Positions 59,509 through 64,000 of a DNA stretch of 64,000 bases are shown here, piece by piece (positions within the stretch are counted from its first letter, which is position 1; each line of letters opens with the position of its first letter). The position numbers and the translations under genes were made by a program. The stretch is from assembly GCF_918698005.1 (NCBI RefSeq), contig NZ_CAKKLJ010000004.1:1-64000 (forward strand), written 5' to 3'. The DNA is from Microbacterium sp. Bi121. Lineage in GTDB: Bacteria; Actinomycetota; Actinomycetes; Actinomycetales; Microbacteriaceae. Under the pieces are notes generated by a model that was given only the letters and a program-made list of their open reading frames with translations, was not told where the DNA came from and did no database searches.

Positions 59509-60003
59509 TCAGACCGTCACGTTCCACACCTCGGCGCGATCTTCGGCCGACGGTTCGACGAAGTCGTCCTCGAGCCCATCGGTGTCCTGATCCTGCGTGG
59601 AGGACGCAGCATCCGGAGTCGTCGGCGTCGAAGTCGACGAGTTCGCCGTGGGCGCCTTCGCGAAGGCAGCCGTGCCCCAGCGCAGATCGTGTCCCAGTGC
59701 ATCCGCGTCGATGTCGGCGCTCATCCCCTTCTTCCCTCCGCTTTCCCACTCGCGCAGCTTGAGCCGTCCGGTCACGATCACCGCGTCGCCCGAGCGCAGC
59801 GACACCTTCGCGTGCTCGGCGAGCCGGCGGAACGCCGAGACGTTGTACCAGTTCGTCCCGGTTTCGATGAACGTCTGACTCTTCGCGTCGTACCAGCCCT
59901 GCGGACTCGCGACGCGAAAGTTCACGACGGGCACACCGCCCGCCGTCTCGCTGCGGTTGGGGTCGCCGCCGACGCGGCCGAGGATCGTCACAGTGTCATT
60001 CAT
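59509..60003 (-). CDS. Single-stranded DNA-binding protein paralogue
   Basis: A 164-residue SSB-like protein with one OB fold: MNDTVTILGRVGGDPN, VNFRVASPQGW, NWYNVSAFRRLAEHAKVSLRSGDAVIVTGRLK (about residues 1-105). The C-terminal 60 residues are Ser/Thr/Asp-rich and end EVWNVTV, not the DDDIPF tail that recruits partner proteins. It is therefore probably a second SSB (SsbB-like, e.g. for competence or stress) rather than the housekeeping SSB, which would sit beside rpsF/rpsR. AAGGAG lies 6 nt before the ATG at 60003. Confidence 0.87.
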   Translation of the reverse strand: MNDTVTILGRVGGDPNRSETAGGVPVVNFRVASPQGWYDAKSQTFIETGTNWYNVSAFRRLAEHAKVSLRSGDAVIVTGRLKLREWESGGKKGMSADIDADALGHDLRWGTAAFAKAPTANSSTSTPTTPDAASSTQDQDTDGLEDDFVEPSAEDRAEVWNVTV

Positions 60004-60195
60004 GTCTTTCTCCTTGGTGGTCCGGAGCAAGCCCGGGTCCCCTCAGAGTGCCCCCGGACACCGACGCGCGATGAGCCGGATCCCAGGGGCGGTGGAGAAC
60101 CCGCGCCGCGCCCGGCCTGTGCAGTTCGAGTGCGTCGTCGCCGACGCCCCGAATGTCGGTGGTCGCTCATATGTTCGAATCGAAAGGAGAGACCG
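60004..60195. other. 192-bp intergenic region
   Basis: The region between the divergent ssb-like and small-protein genes holds ribosome sites at both ends (AAGGAG each). A possible -10 (CATATG/ATATGT near 60169) precedes the plus-strand gene. I see no other structure. Confidence 0.4.
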
Positions 60196-60465
60196 ATGTC
60201 CACCACCCAGAAGCTTCCCGTCCCCGAGATCCCCTACGCCGCACCGCACCTGACATCCGCGCGTGAGCATCTGGTGCGCGCATCCGACCACCTCTGGCGG
60301 GTGCAGGATGCCACAGGGCGTGTCCTCGGTCACCTACGCATCCTGGCCGACCCGCTGGGACTCCGCTACCGCGCAGAACGACTGCACCTCGCGACCGGCA
60401 CCTTCCGGCTCGTCGGCGACTTCTGGCGCGCCGACGACGCTGTGCAGGCGCTACGCAACGGGTGA
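60196..60465 (+). CDS. Small conserved protein of unknown function
   Basis: An 89-residue protein. It begins STTQKLPVPEIPYAAPHLTSAREH, then VRASDHLWRVQDATGRVLGHLR and YRAERLHLATGTFRLVGDFWRADDAVQALR, which looks like a compact beta-sheet domain. AAAGGAG lies 5-6 nt before the ATG at 60196. No signal or membrane segment is seen. I do not recognise the family. A tRNA gene in the opposite orientation follows after 2 nt. Confidence 0.7.
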   Translation: MSTTQKLPVPEIPYAAPHLTSAREHLVRASDHLWRVQDATGRVLGHLRILADPLGLRYRAERLHLATGTFRLVGDFWRADDAVQALRNG

Positions 60466-60467
60466 AG

Positions 60468-60539
60468 TGCCCCCGGCAGGAATCGAACCTGCGACCAACG
60501 GATTAGAAAGCCGATGCTCTTCCTCTGAGCTACGGAGGC
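60468..60539 (-). tRNA. tRNA-Arg (anticodon UCU)
   Basis: A 72-nt cloverleaf: acceptor GCCTCCG with CGGGGGC, D arm GCTCAGAGGAAGAGC, anticodon loop TTTCTAA, T arm GCAGG-TTCGATT-CCTGC. The anticodon stem pairs only in its three central positions (27-43 U-U and 31-39 C-U mismatched). No CCA is encoded. Confidence 0.9.
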
Positions 60540-60581
60540 GGGCCGCTTCTACGGTATCAGGGGCGATGTCGGTCCCCTCAC

Positions 60582-60587
60582 TAGAAT
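60582..60587 (+). promoter_or_regulatory. -10 element, leaderless promoter of orn
   Basis: TAGAAT ends 6 nt before the ATG at 60594. The spacer GAGGGG abuts the start. Confidence 0.55.
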
Positions 60588-60593
60588 GAGGGG

Positions 60594-61220
60594 ATGGTAT
60601 CTGCGTCCGAGAACGACCGCCTCGTCTGGATCGATTGCGAGATGACGGGACTCGATCTCTCGATCGACGAACTCGTCGAGATCGCTGTCGTGATCACCGA
60701 TTTCGAACTGCGTCCGGTTGATCCCGGGTTCCAGATCGTGATCAAGCCGAGCGATGCGGCACTCGCGAACATGGGCGAGTTCGTGACCGCCATGCACACG
60801 AGTTCGGGACTGATCGGAGAGATCCCGCTCGGAGTGAGCCTGGCCGAAGCCGAAGCGCAGACCCTCGCCTACATCAAGCGATTCGTGCCGCAGGAGCGCA
60901 AGGCTCCCCTGGCCGGCAACACGATCGGCACCGACCGCATGTTCCTCGCCAAATACATGCCGCAGATCGACCAGTGGCTGCACTACCGGAACGTCGACGT
61001 CTCGAGCATCAAGGAGCTCTCCCGACGCTGGTACCCCCGGGTCTTCTTCCAGGCACCGGCGAAGGACGGCGGTCACCGAGCGCTGGCCGACATCCTCGAA
61101 TCCATCCGCGAGCTCCAGTATTACCGCGAAGCCGTGTTCGTCGCCGAACCAGGACCGACCAGCGATGAGGCACGCGCGATCGCCGATCGCACGGTGTCAT
61201 CGTTCGCTTCAGAGGTGTAA
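60594..61220 (+). CDS. orn: Oligoribonuclease
   Basis: A 208-residue DEDDh exoribonuclease that degrades 2-5-nt RNAs to mononucleotides. Catalytic motifs: WIDCEMTGLD (Exo I, Asp14/Glu16), NTIGTDRMFLAKYMPQ (Exo II) and GGHRALADILESI (Exo III with His/Asp). It is essential in many bacteria and also clears pGpG in c-di-GMP signalling. Its own leaderless-type promoter precedes it, and the tRNA-His gene follows after 35 nt on the same strand. Confidence 0.95.
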   Translation: MVSASENDRLVWIDCEMTGLDLSIDELVEIAVVITDFELRPVDPGFQIVIKPSDAALANMGEFVTAMHTSSGLIGEIPLGVSLAEAEAQTLAYIKRFVPQERKAPLAGNTIGTDRMFLAKYMPQIDQWLHYRNVDVSSIKELSRRWYPRVFFQAPAKDGGHRALADILESIRELQYYREAVFVAEPGPTSDEARAIADRTVSSFASEV

Positions 61221-61255
61221 TACACTTGAGTGGTTGTCCGCTCAGCGGGCACATG

Positions 61256-61328
61256 GTGGCTATAGCTCAGTTGGTAGAGCACCGCGTTGTGGTCGCGGGG
61301 GTCGCGGGTTCAAGCCCCGTTAGCCACC
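61256..61328 (+). tRNA. tRNA-His (anticodon GUG)
   Basis: A cloverleaf with acceptor GTGGCTA/TAGCCAC, D arm AGCTCAGTTGGTAGAGC, anticodon arm CGCG-TTGTGGT-CGCG and T loop TTCAAGC. The extra 5' G (61256) opposite C73 is the histidine identity element. Confidence 0.95.
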
Positions 61329-61334
61329 CCATCA

Positions 61335-61364
61335 GAAGGCTCGCATCGATCGGTGCGAGCCTTC
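61335..61364 (+). terminator. Terminator after tRNA-His
   Basis: GAAGGCTCGCA (61335-61345) pairs perfectly with 61354-61364 around an 8-nt loop, starting 7 nt after the tRNA. Confidence 0.7.
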
Positions 61365-61380
61365 GTCGTAGCTCCATCAC

Positions 61381-61386
61381 TAGGAT
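61381..61386 (+). promoter_or_regulatory. -10 element, leaderless promoter of the LysE-type exporter gene
   Basis: TAGGAT ends 6 nt before the GTG at 61393. Confidence 0.5.
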
Positions 61387-61392
61387 CACTCT

Positions 61393-62019
61393 GTGTCACT
61401 GACGGTCTGGCTCTCCCTGCTCACGGCCTCCATCGTCATCAGCTTCACTCCGGGAGCCGGCGCCATCAACACGATGTCCAACGCTCTCGCACACGGCTGG
61501 CGACGATCCGTCTGGGGCGTGATCGGCCAGCAGCTCGCGCTCATCGTGCACGTCGTCATCGTGGCCGCCGGTGTCGGGCTTCTCGTCTCGCGCTCCTCCA
61601 TCCTGTTCGACATCGTGCGGTACAGCGGTGCCGCCTACCTGGCGTTCCTCGGACTCCGCATGATCTTCGCACGCGTGCCGGAGCCGGCGGCATCCGACGG
61701 CGTCGCCCCGACTCGCGAAGGCCGATTCTCGATGATCCGCCGCGGCTTCTGGGTGAATGTCCTCAACCCGAAGGCGATCGTCTTCTTCCTCGCATTCGTG
61801 CCGCAGTTCATCCGACTCGATCAGCCGCCGCTCCCCCAGTACGCGCTCCTGATCGGAACGGTCATCGCGGTGGACGTCGTGGTGATGTGGGGATTCTTCG
61901 CGACGGCCGCTCGACCGTTCCGGGTGCTGACCCGCACACGCCGCGGCGTGAAGATCCTGAACGTCATCTTCGGCAGCCTGTTCCTGTTGGTCGCTGCGCT
62001 TCTGCTGTTCATCCACTGA
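61393..62019 (+). CDS. LysE/RhtB family amino-acid exporter
   Basis: A 208-residue inner-membrane exporter with about six helices. The RhtB signature is VISFTPGAGAINTMSNALAHGWRR (about 15-38), and FWVNVLNPKAIVFFLAFVPQF lies in the central loop. Members export lysine, threonine, homoserine or other amino acids; which one is not clear. The GTG start is fixed by the nearby -10. Confidence 0.92.
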   Translation: MSLTVWLSLLTASIVISFTPGAGAINTMSNALAHGWRRSVWGVIGQQLALIVHVVIVAAGVGLLVSRSSILFDIVRYSGAAYLAFLGLRMIFARVPEPAASDGVAPTREGRFSMIRRGFWVNVLNPKAIVFFLAFVPQFIRLDQPPLPQYALLIGTVIAVDVVVMWGFFATAARPFRVLTRTRRGVKILNVIFGSLFLLVAALLLFIH

Positions 62020-62033
62020 CTTCCCGCTGGTCG

Positions 62034-62039
62034 TAGGCT
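62034..62039 (+). promoter_or_regulatory. -10 element upstream of the metallopeptidase-clpS-DUF2017 operon
   Basis: TAGGCT ends 8 nt before the ATG at 62048, so the transcript would start at or just before the start codon. Confidence 0.45.
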
Positions 62040-62047
62040 GGTCGACG

Positions 62048-62395
62048 ATGGAGATGGATGCTGCCGCTTTCGAGGAGCTCGTCGTCGACGAGCTCGATCG
62101 CCTGCCCGATGAGATGGTCGAAGGTCTCGAGAACGTCATCTTCGTCGTCGAGGACCGCCCGGAGGACGGCAGCCTCGATCTGCTCGGCCTCTACGACGGA
62201 CTCGCGCTGACCGAGCGCGGCCACTACGGCATGGGCGAACTGCCGGACCGCATCGTCGTCTACCGCGAGCCGCACCTCGACCGCTGTCGCGACGAGGACG
62301 AGCTGCGCGATGAGGTCCACACCACCCTCGTCCACGAGATCGCGCACTTCTTCGGAATCGACGACGAACAGCTGCACGAACTGGGGTGGGCGTGA
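62048..62395 (+). CDS. Minimal zincin-type metallopeptidase family protein
   Basis: A 115-residue protein of the small metallopeptidase family (DUF1025/COG3824). The zinc motif HEIAHFFGIDDE near 98-109 contains HExxH with a downstream acidic residue. RIVVYREP and LGLYDGLALTER are conserved before it. It is half the size of usual zincins; activity is unproven. It is first in a probable operon with clpS and DUF2017 (4-nt overlaps). A second ATG lies two codons in. Confidence 0.87.
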   Translation: MEMDAAAFEELVVDELDRLPDEMVEGLENVIFVVEDRPEDGSLDLLGLYDGLALTERGHYGMGELPDRIVVYREPHLDRCRDEDELRDEVHTTLVHEIAHFFGIDDEQLHELGWA

Positions 62396-62688
62396 GCATC
62401 CCGATCGCCATACCCGACCTCGATCAGGCGACCGACCTGCAGGCCGCGCCGTTGGAGCCGTGGCAGGTCGTCGTCTGGAACGACCCGGTGAACCTGATGA
62501 GCTACGTCGTGCGGGTGTTCCGCACCTACTTCGGCTACTCGGCCGAGCACGCGACGACGCTCATGCTCGCCGTCCACCACGACGGTCACGCGATCGTCGC
62601 CACTGGCCCGCGCGAGACCATGGAGATGCATGCCCAGGCGATGCACGACTACGGATTGTGGGCCACCGTGCGAAAGGCGCCGCTGTGA
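62392..62688 (+). CDS. clpS: ATP-dependent Clp protease adaptor
   Basis: A 98-residue ClpS that delivers N-degron substrates to ClpAP/ClpCP. The conserved parts are PWQVVVWNDPVNLMSYVVRVF, with the N-degron pocket residues Asn-Asp and Met, and AVHHDGHAIVATGPRETMEMHAQAMHDYGLWAT. The GTG at 62392 overlaps the previous stop (GTGA); a GTG two codons upstream is possible. DUF2017 follows with another 4-nt overlap, the usual actinobacterial arrangement. Confidence 0.95.
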   Translation: MSIPIAIPDLDQATDLQAAPLEPWQVVVWNDPVNLMSYVVRVFRTYFGYSAEHATTLMLAVHHDGHAIVATGPRETMEMHAQAMHDYGLWATVRKAPL

Positions 62689-63203
62689 ACGTCGACGAGA
62701 TCTCGTTCCGCATGGCCCTCATCGAAGGCCTCCACCTGGCGGGGCTCGTGGATGAACTCACCCGCGTGATCGCGGCAGCCGACGAGGCCCCGGATCCGGC
62801 GATCGACAGGCTGACCCCGGCGCCGTACCCGGATGACCCCGCTGCGGCGGCCGAGTTCGCGACGGCGACCCGTGACGATCTGCTCGATCGGCGCACGGCA
62901 GACGCCGCCGTCGTGCGCCGAGCGCTCGAGATGTTCGTCGACCCGGGCGAGGATGACGAGGGCGAGAACGAGGACCAGCCGGACCAGATCGAGATCACCA
63001 TCAGGCGCGCGGAGATCGACGCCTGGTTGCGCACTCTCACGGCGCTGCGCCTCATCATCGCGACTCGACTCGGCGTCACGGCTGCGGATGACGATCATGA
63101 TCCCGACGATGCGCGCTTCGGCGTCTACGACTGGCTGGCGTACCGGTTGGACAGCCTCATCGCTATCGCCGATGCGCTGGATGAGATCCCTGACGACGTC
63201 TGA
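62685..63203 (+). CDS. DUF2017 family protein
   Basis: A 172-residue protein of the DUF2017 family, which almost always follows clpS in Actinobacteria. It is helical and very acidic in the middle (DPGEDDEGENEDQPDQ near 86-101), ending DSLIAIADALDEIPDD. It may assist ClpS/ClpC function, but no role is established. The GTG at 62685 overlaps the clpS stop by 4 nt; it converges with the P-loop kinase gene with no gap. Confidence 0.88.
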   Translation: MNVDEISFRMALIEGLHLAGLVDELTRVIAAADEAPDPAIDRLTPAPYPDDPAAAAEFATATRDDLLDRRTADAAVVRRALEMFVDPGEDDEGENEDQPDQIEITIRRAEIDAWLRTLTALRLIIATRLGVTAADDDHDPDDARFGVYDWLAYRLDSLIAIADALDEIPDDV

Positions 63204-63785
63204 TCAGGGAACGGCGACCGTCACCGATGCGAGCTCCCTCGGATCGTCCCGACGCAGATGACGGTCCTCCTGCGCGGCCCAGCGGTCCCAATGCGGACGG
63301 AACCCCTCGCCATCGCGTTCAAGAGCACGATGCTTGCGCGACGCCTCTGGTGACTCCACCCACACGCGCACGTCGGCCAGCCGGGCAGTCGCCGGATTGA
63401 TCGCGCCACAGCCTTCGAGGATGACGCCGAGCGCGGGGTTCACGGCGTGCGCCTCAGCCTCGCCCTCCAGCTCCCAGTCCCAGCGTCGCCACGTGGTGAG
63501 CAACCCGCGCCCGTGCGGCCGCAGGATGTCATGGAGCGCACGCTCGGCGCCGGCATCGAGGCCGTCCCAGCCCGGATAGAGCGAATCGAGCGCGATCAGC
63601 TGCGGGCGACCTGCCAGCGGCCAGTTCGCGGCCACCATGCGCGAAAGCGTGGTCTTTCCCGCGCCTGCCCTGCCGTCGATGAGAACGACCGGGTTCGAAG
63701 CTGCGACCGCGACGATGGCCTCGATGACCTGGCCGGCACCGCGCTGGAGCGCCTGCGCGAGCGGGTCGTTACTTCTTGAGGGCAC
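63204..63785 (-). CDS. P-loop kinase-like ATP-binding protein (uridine-kinase-like)
   Basis: A 193-residue P-loop protein. Walker A is DGRAGAGKTTLSRM near 37-50, and LIALDSLYPGWDGLDAG near 63-79 is a substrate-binding/Walker B-like segment as in uridine kinases. GVILEGCGAINPATARLADVRVWVE and RDGEGFRPHWDRWAAQEDRH follow, the latter resembling a lid. The substrate is unknown. The GTG at 63785 lies 17 nt inside the preceding gene, so the two overlap. Confidence 0.8.
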   Translation of the reverse strand: MPSRSNDPLAQALQRGAGQVIEAIVAVAASNPVVLIDGRAGAGKTTLSRMVAANWPLAGRPQLIALDSLYPGWDGLDAGAERALHDILRPHGRGLLTTWRRWDWELEGEAEAHAVNPALGVILEGCGAINPATARLADVRVWVESPEASRKHRALERDGEGFRPHWDRWAAQEDRHLRRDDPRELASVTVAVP

Positions 63786-64000
63786 GGATCACGCGCGACA
63801 GCGCCCGCCCGGCGACCCAGACGAACGGGATGGCGACCGCGAGCAGCGCCACGATGTTCGGCTCGAATCGCAGACCTTCCTCACGTCGAACGTATACGCC
63901 CAGCGGAATGGACACGCCTCCGCCGCCCCCGCCGCCGTTCTCGTCCTGGTCGGCGCCACCGCCGAAACCGGCCCAGGTCAGGGCGACAGGCGTGATGCTC
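63769..64000 (-). CDS. C-terminal part of a membrane protein, cut by the right edge
   Basis: An open minus-strand frame from 64000 to the TAA at 63769-63771 gives the last 76 residues. They include an acidic then Gly-rich linker (GGADQDENGGGGGGG), a short beta-like part (SIPLGVYVRREEG) and a likely membrane helix (NIVALLAVAIPFVWVAG), ending basic (RALSRVIRALKK). The C-terminal helix with a basic end suggests a membrane anchor. The family cannot be named from this fragment. Confidence 0.6.
   Translation of the reverse strand, partial: SITPVALTWAGFGGGADQDENGGGGGGGVSIPLGVYVRREEGLRFEPNIVALLAVAIPFVWVAGRALSRVIRALKK

Overview
The window is high-GC actinobacterial chromosome, almost certainly from a Microbacteriaceae member close to Microbacterium. 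The evidence is the run DUF4191 - RimK - RDD - glnA - DUF7882 - diacylglycerol kinase - glnE - glnA2 - SPOR-like - ppgK - rnpB, the PucR-fabD-fabH-acpP-fabF block behind aceE, and the DUF3145, DUF2017/ClpS and DUF6993 genes. Coding is dense, starts and stops often overlap by 1-4 nt (ATGA, GTGA, TGATG), and a striking number of genes have a TAnnnT -10 hexamer ending 6-8 nt before the start codon, which implies leaderless mRNAs.

Layout. 1-5.7 kb: an unknown protein cut by the left edge, a DUF4191 membrane protein, a divergent RimK-like ligase / retropepsin pair, an RDD protein, and glnA preceded by a complete GlnR-type box. 5.7-11.3 kb: a minus-strand nitrogen operon (SPOR-like, glnA2, glnE, lipid kinase). 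11.3-15.4 kb: polyphosphate glucokinase, a bidirectional terminator, RNase P RNA, and the ychJ / zinc-ribbon coiled-coil / PolA-like polymerase operon. 15.4-18.7 kb: redox enzymes, including an SDR gene divergent from a MarR regulator with two operators.

18.7-24.9 kb: a 6.2-kb element inserted in the 3' half of tRNA-Val. It is bounded by 43-bp direct repeats and holds a tyrosine integrase whose N-terminus is cut by an IS481-like remnant. Its cargo is a four-repeat membrane protein with a C-terminal extracytoplasmic domain, an Asp-rich secreted repeat protein, a PAP2 phosphatase and a two-component system. Each of the three cargo transcription units has the same 21-bp direct-repeat box placed exactly 11 bp upstream of its -10. 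This looks like a self-contained mobile envelope-response module and is the most interesting thing in the window.

25-33 kb: pyruvate dehydrogenase E1, then a PucR-type regulator and the FAS-II genes, linking acetyl-CoA supply to fatty-acid synthesis. 33-45 kb: DUF3145, a putative Fe(II)/2-oxoglutarate oxygenase with a DtxR-like box, a GmrSD-like DUF262/HNH protein coupled to a small Cys-rich protein, Dps, a large acyltransferase-SGNH protein, a nucleotidyltransferase, a DUF222-HNH protein, an amidohydrolase and a PaiB protein. 45-64 kb: housekeeping genes (amino-acid symporter, Nei/Fpg glycosylase, rpiB, ferrochelatase, pepN, MscS, globin, flavoprotein, thioesterases, ettA, an SSB paralogue, orn, tRNAs, LysE exporter, ClpS with neighbours), ending in a membrane protein cut by the right edge.
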